Shown piece by piece: positions 1-5,198 of a stretch of 9,344 bases of DNA. A model generated the notes under the pieces. It did no database searches. It saw only the letters and a program-made list of their open reading frames with translations, and was not told the origin of the DNA. The stretch is taken from NCBI GenBank assembly GCA_021816565.1, contig JAKAXN010000168.1, positions 1 through 9,344 of the forward strand, read 5' to 3'. Made by a program: the position numbers and the translations under genes. Each line of letters opens with the position of its first letter. Within the stretch, counting starts at the first letter, position 1. The DNA is from Actinomycetes bacterium. GTDB lineage: Bacteria; Actinomycetota; Acidimicrobiia; Acidimicrobiales; Palsa-688.

Positions 1-1
1 G

Positions 2-436
2 TTCCTCTTGGACGCTGCGGTGGAGGGCCGGGTGCGAGACGTCACCGTCATCGACCGGGGCGTCCCGGCCGGCCCGCTGACCCTCGACTCGGTGAAGGTG
101 GTAGCGCACCAGATCCGCTTCGATCGCAACGTGCTCTTCAACGCCCAGAAGGTGCACCTGACCTCCATCTCCAGCGCCACGGTGACCGTCACCACCCACC
201 TGACCGGCCTGGAGCAGACGGTGGCGTCGCTGATCGGCGCTTTCGTCACGGTGAAGCCCGGCGACGAGCTGGTCGTGCAGGTCGCCGGTCACACCGTGTT
301 CAGCTACAAGCTGAGCAACATCCCCCTGATCCCGGACTGCCCGCTGCAGCTGCAGCAGATCGGCGGCGGCTACAGCCTGTCCTGTACCGTCTCACCGGTG
401 CCCGCCCCGGTCCTCCAGGCCCTGTCCCACCAGTGA
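2..436 (+). CDS. DUF2993 / LmeA-like phospholipid-binding protein, 3' part
   Basis: The reading frame is open from base 2 to a TGA at 434-436, so the gene enters from the left edge and its N-terminus (probably with a signal peptide) is missing. About 144 residues are visible. They show the alternating hydrophobic beta-strand pattern of DUF2993: a segment GPLTLDSVKVVAHQIRFD, then a stretch where polar and valine residues alternate (ATVTVTTHLTGLEQ), then a second strand-rich half with VKPGDELVVQV. Two cysteines lie near the C-terminus (in PDCP and LSCT) and might form a disulfide. In the family, mycobacterial LmeA is a periplasmic phospholipid-binding protein needed for normal lipomannan elongation, so a role in envelope lipid handling is inferred here. 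The next gene follows after 7 bases on the same strand, probably in one transcript. The family call is by pattern recognition only. Confidence 0.7.
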   Translation, partial: FLLDAAVEGRVRDVTVIDRGVPAGPLTLDSVKVVAHQIRFDRNVLFNAQKVHLTSISSATVTVTTHLTGLEQTVASLIGAFVTVKPGDELVVQVAGHTVFSYKLSNIPLIPDCPLQLQQIGGGYSLSCTVSPVPAPVLQALSHQ

Positions 437-443
437 CGCGCCG

Positions 444-1028
444 GTGAAGGTCGCCCTCGAGGCCGGGGAGAAGTGGACCTTCGCCTCGGCCCTGGACTGG
501 CCCGGCTGGTGCCGGCGGGGGAGGGGCGATGACGCCGCGGTGCAGGCCCTGCTCGGCTACGCCGACCGTTACCGGCTGGTGGCCGGCGACGGGTTCCGGC
601 CCGGCCCGGTGCAGGTGGTCGGCCGGGCCGACGGCGGCTCGGCCATCGACTTCGGCGCTCCCGGACCGCCCCAGGAATGGGACCGCGGCCCGGCCGGCCC
701 GGCCGCGCTCGGGTTGCTGCGGGCCTGCTGGGACTACTTCGACCAGGTGGTCGCCTCCTCGCCGGCGGAGCTGCGCAAGGGGCCCCGCGGGGGCGGGCGC
801 GACCGCGACCGCATGGTAGACCACGTCCGCGAGGCCGAGCGCAGCTACGCCTCCAAGGCCGGGGTCCGGGTGGCGCCGCGCACCCCGTGGCCGGAGCAGC
901 GGGAGATGCTGGTCGAGGTGCTCGGTCCGGGGGCGCCCGACGCCCGCTGGCCGGTCCGGTACTCGCTGCGGCGCATCGCCTGGCACGTCCTCGATCACGC
1001 CTGGGAGATGGAGGACCGCCGGGTCTAG
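444..1028 (+). CDS. Conserved actinobacterial hypothetical with DinB-like C-terminal half
   Basis: 194 residues from a GTG start 7 bases after the preceding stop, with no clear ribosome site, so translational coupling is likely. The start fits because similar actinobacterial proteins, as I recall them, also begin MKV.LE.G and continue RTFA.ALDWPGW. Residues 1-45 (TFASALDWPGWCRRG, then an AAVQALLGYADRY helix) resemble the short HicB-like beta-beta-alpha pattern. Residues 85-194 look all-helical, like the DinB/YfiT four-helix bundle: ELRKGPRGGGRDRDRMVDHV is followed by AERSYASKAGV, and the last helix reads RRIAWHVLDHAWEMEDR. His127, His181 and His185 (the last two spaced H-x3-H) match the position of the DinB metal triad. 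DinB-like proteins include thiol-dependent transferases of bacillithiol or mycothiol systems, but no substrate can be assigned here. The stop codon shares a CTAG with the convergent neighbour. The gene looks real; its function is unknown. Confidence 0.8.
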   Translation: MKVALEAGEKWTFASALDWPGWCRRGRGDDAAVQALLGYADRYRLVAGDGFRPGPVQVVGRADGGSAIDFGAPGPPQEWDRGPAGPAALGLLRACWDYFDQVVASSPAELRKGPRGGGRDRDRMVDHVREAERSYASKAGVRVAPRTPWPEQREMLVEVLGPGAPDARWPVRYSLRRIAWHVLDHAWEMEDRRV

Positions 1029-1321
1029 CCGCCGAGGTGGCGCTCCACCGACTCCACCTTGGAGCGTATCCGGCCGCCCGGGTCGTCGGCCAGGGCGTCG
1101 ATCTTGACCACCAGGGACGCCCGGGGGGCCACCGCCGTGACGTGGTCCACGCAGGCCTTGATCACGGCCATGACCTCGTCCCATCCGCCTTCGATGTTGG
1201 TGAACATGGCGTTGGTCTCGTTGGGCAGCCCGCTGTCGCGCACTATGCGCACGCATTCGGCCACCACCGGGCCCACCGAATCCCCGGCGCCGAGCGGAGA
1301 GATGGAGAAAGCCGCTATCAC
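1025..1321 (-). CDS. MTH1187 / UPF0045 family thiamine-binding-type protein
   Basis: 98 residues from a GTG start at 1321, ending in a TAG at 1025-1027. The length and layout match the MTH1187/YkoF-like (DUF77, UPF0045) family, which is about 100 residues: MIAAFSISPLGAGDSVG at the N-terminus, then VRIVRDSGLPNETNAMFTNIEGGWDEVMAVI, then a C-terminal strand LVVKIDALADDPGG. Members form a ferredoxin-like fold, are tetrameric in known structures, and some bind thiamine or hydroxymethylpyrimidine; a cytosolic vitamin-binding role is inferred. It lies 28 bases downstream of yajQ on the same strand and is probably co-transcribed with it. An SD-like AAGGGA (minus strand, 1330-1335) lies 8 bases before the GTG and overlaps a small hairpin. 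The family is well supported; the ligand is not shown by the sequence. Confidence 0.87.
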   Translation of the reverse strand: MIAAFSISPLGAGDSVGPVVAECVRIVRDSGLPNETNAMFTNIEGGWDEVMAVIKACVDHVTAVAPRASLVVKIDALADDPGGRIRSKVESVERHLGG

Positions 1322-1358
1322 GGGATCAGTCCCTTATCCGAGTTCAGGATCAGTCCCT
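1322..1358 (-). promoter_or_regulatory. yajQ/MTH1187 junction: SD-like site, hairpin and 12-base direct repeat
   Basis: On the minus strand the 12-mer AGGGACTGATCC occurs twice, exactly 24 bases apart: at 1347-1358, where it carries the last codons and the TGA of yajQ, and at 1323-1334, where it carries the ribosome-site-like AAGGGA of the next gene. Extended by one base, the second copy can fold as a 4-bp stem (GGGA with TCCC, 1322-1333) around the loop CTGA, directly before the GTG. This would partly hide the ribosome site. The repeat and the complementarity are seen directly; a regulatory effect is inference. Confidence 0.4.
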
Positions 1359-1838
1359 GAAATTCTCGAACTGGAGGGGGATGCCGAAGTCCTCCTCGCG
1401 CAGTCCGGCTATCACCGCCTGCAGGTCGTCGCGCTTCTTGGCGGTGACGCGCACCTGCTCACCCTGGGTGGACGACGACACCCCCTTGGGTCCCTTGTCC
1501 TTGATCCAGCGGTTGATGGCCTTGGCGTTGTCGGAGCTGAGGCCGGCTCTCAGCGTGACCGTCTGGCGCACCGCCCCCTTGGCGGCCTCCTCCGGCTTGC
1601 CGTACTCCAGGGACTTCAGGCTGACCTTGCGCTTGACCAGCTTCTCCTCGAGTACCTGGACCACCGCCCGCAGCCGGTCCTCGGTGGCCGAGTGCAGCTT
1701 GAGCTCCATCCCCGACAGCTCGACGGTCGAGTCCGTGCCCTTGAAGTCGAAGCGGGTGGACAGCTCCCGCGCCGTCTGGTCCACCGCGTTGCGGACCTCC
1801 TGCATGTCGACCTCGGACACGATGTCAAACGTGGGCAT
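1350..1838 (-). CDS. yajQ: YajQ family nucleotide-binding protein
   Basis: 162 residues from an ATG at 1838 to a TGA at 1350-1352, the full length for this family (about 160-165). The N-terminal signature is present almost unchanged: FDIVSEVDMQEVRNAVDQ (residues 4-21), then FDFKGTDS (30-37). The second repeat contains VTLRAGLSSDNAKAINRWIK (94-113) and GEQVRVTAKKRDDLQ (126-140). YajQ (UPF0234/DUF520) has two alternating alpha/beta domains and binds nucleotides; the Xanthomonas homologue binds cyclic di-GMP and acts with a transcription factor. A c-di-GMP effector role is therefore possible but unproven here. A TAGCGT hexamer lies six bases before the ATG, suggesting a leaderless message. A G-run 12 bases upstream is a poorer ribosome-site alternative. 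It leads a two-gene unit with the MTH1187-family gene and is divergent from the acyl-CoA synthetase. Confidence 0.95.
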   Translation of the reverse strand: MPTFDIVSEVDMQEVRNAVDQTARELSTRFDFKGTDSTVELSGMELKLHSATEDRLRAVVQVLEEKLVKRKVSLKSLEYGKPEEAAKGAVRQTVTLRAGLSSDNAKAINRWIKDKGPKGVSSSTQGEQVRVTAKKRDDLQAVIAGLREEDFGIPLQFENFRD

Positions 1839-1858
1839 GGCGTTACGCTACCCCCCTC
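1839..1858. promoter_or_regulatory. 20-base divergent intergenic region with back-to-back -10-like hexamers
   Basis: Only 20 bases separate the yajQ start (minus) from the acyl-CoA synthetase start (plus). On the minus strand TAGCGT (1845-1850) fits the TANNNT actinobacterial -10 pattern and lies six bases from the ATG. On the plus strand TACGCT (1844-1849) fits the same pattern and lies nine bases from the GTG. The two hexamers overlap by five bases, so the two polymerases would compete for the same DNA. No recognisable -35 is seen for either; those regions would fall within the opposing coding sequence. The hexamers are seen directly; promoter function and leaderless transcription are inferred. 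Confidence 0.45.
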
Positions 1859-3205
1859 GTGGATATCGTCCCCCGCTTGGAGCAGTCGCGCGTCACGGTG
1901 GCCGGGCGCACCCTGGACGGCGAGGCCCTGGCCGGGGCCGCCTCGGCGGTGGCCCGCCGGGTGGAGGGCATGCCGGCCCTGGCGGTCACCGCCGACGCCT
2001 CCCTCGAGACGGTGGTGGCGGTGGTGGGGGGGCTGATGGCCGGCGTCCCGGTCGTGCCGGTGCCGCCCGACGCCGGGCCGCTCGAGCGCCGGCACATCCT
2101 CACCGACAGCGGGGCGGAGCCCGGCCCGCCGGTGGACGTCGACGAGCGGGCGTCGTACAGCCAACCGGCCCCGGACCCCCGGCGGCCGGCCATGATCCTC
2201 TACACCAGCGGCACCACCGGCCTGCCGAAGGGGGTCATGTTGAGCGCCGCGGCCATCGCCGCCGACCTGGACCTGCTGGCCGCCGCCTGGGAGTGGACCG
2301 CCGATGACGTGCTGGCGCACGGGCTGCCCCTTTTCCACGTGCACGGCCTGATACTCGGTGTGCTGGGCCCGCTCCGGGTGGGCAGCCCGCTGGTCCACAC
2401 CGGTCGGCCCACCCCGGCCGCCTACGCCGGGGCCGGCGCCACGCTGTATTTCGGGGTGCCCACGGTGTGGTCGCGCGTCGCCGATGACCCGGCCGCCGCG
2501 GGGGCGCTCCGGCACGCCCGGTTGCTGGTCTCGGGCAGCGCCGGGCTGCCGGTACCGGTGTTCGAGCGGCTGGCCCGCCTGGCCGGCCAGGGTCCCATCG
2601 AGCGCTACGGCATGACCGAGACCCTCATCACCGTGAGCGGCACCCCGGCGAGGGAGCGGCGGCCCGGCTGGGTCGGCCACCCCCTCCCCGGGGTGCGGAC
2701 CCGGCTGGTCGACGACCGCGCGGAGCCGGTCCCCGCCGACGGCGACAGCGTGGGGTCCCTGGAGGTGCTGACCCCCACGGTGATGACCGGGTACCTCAAC
2801 CGGCCCGACGAGACGGCCGCGGTCACCACCGCCGACGGGTGGATACGCACCGGGGATGTCGCGGCCATCGGCCCCGACGGCTGGCACCGCATCGTCGGCC
2901 GGGAGTCGGTGGACCTGATCAAGACCGGCGGCTACCGGGTGGGGGCCGGCGAGGTGGAGGCGGCCCTGCTGGCCCACCCGGCGGTGAGCGAGGCCGCCGT
3001 GGTGGGCCAGCCCGACGCCGATCTCGGGCAGGTGATCGTGGCCTACGTGGTGGCCCGCGACGCCGTGACCGGGACCGAGCTCTCCCAGTTCGTGGCATCG
3101 ACGCTGTCGACCCACAAGCGGCCCCGGCGGGTGGAGCTGGTCGGCTCCCTGCCCCGCAACGCCATGGGCAAGGTGCAGAAGAAGCAGCTCCTGGAGGACC
3201 CCTAG
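1859..3205 (+). CDS. FadD36/MatB-like acyl-CoA synthetase (AMP-forming)
   Basis: 448 residues from a GTG at 1859. This adenylate-forming enzyme activates a carboxylic acid to acyl-AMP and then acyl-CoA. Core motifs appear in order: the P-loop LYTSGTTGLPKGV (114-126), PLFHVHGL (157-164), YFGVPTVWSR (197-206), LVSGSAGLPVPVFERL (223-238), ERYGMTET (248-255), the ribose-binding WIRTGDVA (328-335), the hinge GRESVDLIKTGGYRVGAGEVE (first half 347-357) and the catalytic lysine Lys438 in NAMGKVQKK. By memory it resembles Mycobacterium FadD36 (Rv1193) along its length and, more distantly, malonyl-CoA synthetase MatB, including VPVVPVP and RRHILTDSG near the N-terminus. Family members are near 470-500 residues, so this one is slightly short. 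A small dicarboxylic acid such as malonate or methylmalonate is a plausible substrate, but the sequence alone does not fix it. No ribosome site precedes the start; a leaderless message is likely. The stop overlaps that of the crotonase in a CTAG. Confidence 0.92.
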   Translation: MDIVPRLEQSRVTVAGRTLDGEALAGAASAVARRVEGMPALAVTADASLETVVAVVGGLMAGVPVVPVPPDAGPLERRHILTDSGAEPGPPVDVDERASYSQPAPDPRRPAMILYTSGTTGLPKGVMLSAAAIAADLDLLAAAWEWTADDVLAHGLPLFHVHGLILGVLGPLRVGSPLVHTGRPTPAAYAGAGATLYFGVPTVWSRVADDPAAAGALRHARLLVSGSAGLPVPVFERLARLAGQGPIERYGMTETLITVSGTPARERRPGWVGHPLPGVRTRLVDDRAEPVPADGDSVGSLEVLTPTVMTGYLNRPDETAAVTTADGWIRTGDVAAIGPDGWHRIVGRESVDLIKTGGYRVGAGEVEAALLAHPAVSEAAVVGQPDADLGQVIVAYVVARDAVTGTELSQFVASTLSTHKRPRRVELVGSLPRNAMGKVQKKQLLEDP

Positions 3206-4038
3206 CCCTCGCGGCCGATGCGGCGGAAGCCGGGCGCCCGCTTCTCGGTGAACGACTCGACCCCCTCCTTGAAGTCCGGCCTGGCGAAGCTCTCCACCAT
3301 CAGCCGGCGGGCCTCCTTCTCCGACGGGCCCAGCCGGGCGGTCAGCTGCTCGTACACCTGGCGCTTCATGACCGCCAGCGAGGCCGGCGAGCACTTCTCG
3401 GCCAGGTCCTGCACGTAGCGCACGGCGTGGGGGAGGACCTCCTCGGCCGGCAGGGCCCGGTTGACCACGCCCATGGCGGCCGCCTCCTCCCCGGTCACCC
3501 GCCGCGACGAGAACAGCAGGTCCAGCGCCGCTCCGGTGCCGGCCAGGCGGGGCAGCAGCCAGGCGATCCCCCACTCGGCGATCAGCCCCCGCTGGGAGAA
3601 CGCGGTGAGGAGCGGGGCGTCGGCGGCCATGAACCGCAGGTCGCAACTGAGGGCGATGGGCACGGCCATCCCGGCGCAGGCCCCGTTGATGGCGGCGATC
3701 ACCGGCTTTCGGACCGCCATCAGGTAGGTGTACTCGCCGTCGAGGTCCTCGGGGATGGGCTCGTCGCGCTCCACCTCGAACTGCTCCAGCTCCTCGGTGG
3801 CGAAGTCCCCGCCCCCCCGGGTGAGCGACTGCAGGTTCTTCATGTCGGCCCCGGCGCAGAACGCCCGCCCCGCCCCGGTGATCACGATGCCCACCACCGC
3901 CGGATCGGCCTCCGCCGCGAACACCGCGTGGCGGACCTCGGCGGCCATACGGCCGGTCCAGGCGTTGAGCGACTCCGGCCGGTTCAACGTGATGGTGGCT
4001 ACCGGGTCCTCGACGCTGTAGATGATCTGTTCGTACAC
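3202..4038 (-). CDS. Enoyl-CoA hydratase/isomerase (crotonase) family protein
   Basis: 278 residues from a GTG at 4038 (reading VYEQIIYSVEDPVATITLNRP), typical crotonase length; the open frame continues upstream but only through DNA that encodes the alcohol dehydrogenase in another frame. The CoA/oxyanion-hole motif AGRAFCAGADMK spans 56-67. The second oxyanion segment reads GACAGMAVPIALSCDLRF (119-136), and the substrate loop FSQRGLIAEWGIAWLLPRLAG begins at 147. Compared with rat enoyl-CoA hydratase, the first catalytic glutamate position (Glu144) holds Pro127. The acidic residue Glu155 falls where PaaG-type isomerases carry their catalytic Asp (GLVPD.GG). A classical syn-hydratase mechanism with two glutamates is therefore unlikely; an isomerase or another crotonase reaction is more plausible. 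It lies 56 bases downstream of the alcohol dehydrogenase on the same strand, with GC-rich palindromes between. No clear ribosome site is seen. Family certain, reaction open. Confidence 0.9.
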   Translation of the reverse strand: MYEQIIYSVEDPVATITLNRPESLNAWTGRMAAEVRHAVFAAEADPAVVGIVITGAGRAFCAGADMKNLQSLTRGGGDFATEELEQFEVERDEPIPEDLDGEYTYLMAVRKPVIAAINGACAGMAVPIALSCDLRFMAADAPLLTAFSQRGLIAEWGIAWLLPRLAGTGAALDLLFSSRRVTGEEAAAMGVVNRALPAEEVLPHAVRYVQDLAEKCSPASLAVMKRQVYEQLTARLGPSEKEARRLMVESFARPDFKEGVESFTEKRAPGFRRIGREG

Positions 4039-4054
4039 GGAACCGATACTTGCA

Positions 4055-4077
4055 CCCGGGCCCGGGCGGCCGCCCGG
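4055..4077. repeat. Overlapping GC palindromes between adh and the crotonase gene
   Basis: Two perfect inverted repeats overlap here: CCCGGGCCCGGG at 4055-4066 and CCGGGCGGCCGCCCGG at 4062-4077. Only one can form at a time in RNA. They lie in the 56-base gap after the alcohol dehydrogenase stop and before the crotonase start, 17 bases from the latter. No T-run follows on either strand, so this is not a standard intrinsic terminator. It could act as an attenuator, a 3' stabiliser of the upstream message, or a protein-binding site. In DNA this GC-rich, palindromes also arise by chance. Confidence 0.4.
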
Positions 4078-4094
4078 ATCGCTCGCGGCGGCCC

Positions 4095-5144
4095 CTACGG
4101 GACGACCACGGCCCGCCCCTCCAGCCGCCCCGCGGCCAGGTCCCGGTAGGCGTCGAGGGCCCGCTCCAGGGGGTAGGTGGTGAGGGTGGGGGTGAGCAAC
4201 CCCCGGGCCCCGAGCTCGAGCACCTCGATCAGCTCCTGGCGGGTCCCCCAGTACGTGGTCTGGACCGACACCTCGTAGGCGATGCCGAAGAAGCTGACCG
4301 CCAGGGTGCCCCCGGCGATGCCGACGACGGTCAGGTCGCCGAGCATGCGGGCCGAGGCGGCGGCGGTCTGGAGGGTCTCGTCGGAGCCGACGAAGTCCAG
4401 GACCACGTCCGCTCCCCGGCCCCCGGTGATCCGGCGGATCTCGCCCGCCGCGGCCGGGCCGGCCGGGACCACCTCGTGGGCCCCGACCCCCCGGGCCAGC
4501 TCCAGCGCCTCCGACCGGCTGTCCACCGCCACCACCCTCGCCGCGGTGGTGGCCCGCAGGATCTGCACCGCCATGTGGCCCAGCCCGCCCACGCCGATCA
4601 CCACCGCGGTGGCGGTGGGATCCAGCTTGGGCCACGACCGGCGGATGGCGTGGTAGGGGGTCAGCCCGGCGTCGGTCAGGGGGGCGGCCTGGTACGGCTC
4701 CAGGCCGGCCGGCAGCGGGACCAGGTGGCGGGCGTCGGGCACCAGCATCAGCTCCGCCATGCCCCCGTCCATCCCCAGGCCGCCCCCGCCGGCGGGCACC
4801 GGGGCGCCCAGGGGGTTCTCGCAGTAGTTCTCGTAGCCGGCCCGGCACCGGTCACAGGTCCCGCATCCCCACGGGCCGTGCACGGCCACCGCCTGGCCCA
4901 CCTCCACGCCGGTCACCCCCGGGCCGAGAGCGTGGACCCAGCCGGCGTTCTCGTGGCCGAGGGTGAAGGGCATGTTCCACGGCAGGCCGGTGGATCCGTC
5001 GAAGTCGTGCATTATGTGCAGGTCGGAGTGGCACACCCCGGCCCCGCCGATGCGGATCACTACCTGGCCCGGGCCGGGCTCGGGGTCGGGCACCTCGAGC
5101 AGCTGCGGTTCGTTCTTCCATTCGGTGAACCTGAGGGCGCGCAT
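4095..5144 (-). CDS. Zinc-dependent NAD-type alcohol dehydrogenase, ADH-A-like
   Basis: 349 residues, ATG at 5144 to TAG at 4095-4097, full length for the medium-chain dehydrogenase/reductase family. The catalytic zinc site has Cys38 (GVCHSDLH), His64-Glu65 (LGHENAG) and Asp158 (APLTDAGLTPYHAI). Aspartate at this third position is also found in Rhodococcus ruber ADH-A, which this protein resembles along its length. The structural zinc lobe is intact with Cys94, Cys97, Cys100 and Cys108 (GPWGCGTCDRC, ENYC). The Rossmann fold shows VIGVGGLGH (182-190) and an acidic end of strand two at Asp208 (VVAVDSR), which favours NAD over NADP. The C-terminal TTYWGTRQEL and GRAVVVP also fit. The likely reaction is oxidation of a secondary or primary alcohol, or the reverse. 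A TACCGT hexamer six bases upstream of the ATG suggests a leaderless transcript; a TTG six bases further upstream is a less likely start. Divergent from the response regulator. Confidence 0.94.
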   Translation of the reverse strand: MRALRFTEWKNEPQLLEVPDPEPGPGQVVIRIGGAGVCHSDLHIMHDFDGSTGLPWNMPFTLGHENAGWVHALGPGVTGVEVGQAVAVHGPWGCGTCDRCRAGYENYCENPLGAPVPAGGGGLGMDGGMAELMLVPDARHLVPLPAGLEPYQAAPLTDAGLTPYHAIRRSWPKLDPTATAVVIGVGGLGHMAVQILRATTAARVVAVDSRSEALELARGVGAHEVVPAGPAAAGEIRRITGGRGADVVLDFVGSDETLQTAAASARMLGDLTVVGIAGGTLAVSFFGIAYEVSVQTTYWGTRQELIEVLELGARGLLTPTLTTYPLERALDAYRDLAAGRLEGRAVVVP

Positions 5145-5198
5145 GGTCAAACGGTAGGCGCCTGGAAAGCCGGTGGCTGGTTCTGGCAACTTTGGGGC
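5145..5198. promoter_or_regulatory. 54-base divergent promoter region between adh and the response regulator
   Basis: On the minus strand TACCGT (5151-5156) fits the TANNNT -10 pattern and ends six bases before the adh ATG, the same spacing as at yajQ. On the plus strand CAACTT (5187-5192), with A at the second and T at the sixth place, also ends six bases before the response regulator ATG; it is a weaker match. No convincing ribosome site precedes either gene, apart from a GGGG abutting the regulator start. An 8-base palindrome AGGCGCCT lies at 5156-5163 next to the adh hexamer. Because regulators of this family often control their own promoter, this region is where an operator would be expected, but I see no clear paired OmpR-type direct repeat. 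Confidence 0.45.

Noticed and set aside
2010..2031. GTG/GGC-rich run resembling a microsatellite in the acyl-CoA synthetase gene.
   Set aside because: It encodes the conserved hydrophobic segment TVVAVVGGLMAG in frame; the repetition follows from Val/Gly codons in GC-rich DNA.
1616..3646. Very long minus-strand open frame opposite the acyl-CoA synthetase.
   Set aside because: It has biased His/Arg/Gly/Pro composition and no motif, and the plus-strand gene has a complete adenylating-enzyme motif set.
4039..4848. N-terminal extension of the crotonase up to 4848 on the minus strand, as a possible fusion.
   Set aside because: The extension runs through the alcohol dehydrogenase in another frame and is Arg/Gly/Pro-rich without a fold. 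The crotonase fold begins at the GTG at 4038.
5145..5150. TTG at 5150 as an alternative start of the alcohol dehydrogenase (two extra residues).
   Set aside because: The ATG at 5144 gives the usual MRA/MKA beginning of the family and fits the promoter spacing better.
4050..5198. Long open frame on the plus strand in front of the response regulator, which would give a protein of about 600 residues.
   Set aside because: The upstream part lies opposite the alcohol dehydrogenase, is His/Pro/Gly/Arg-rich and has no recognisable domain. The receiver domain starts naturally at the ATG at 5199. It is a GC-driven antisense frame.
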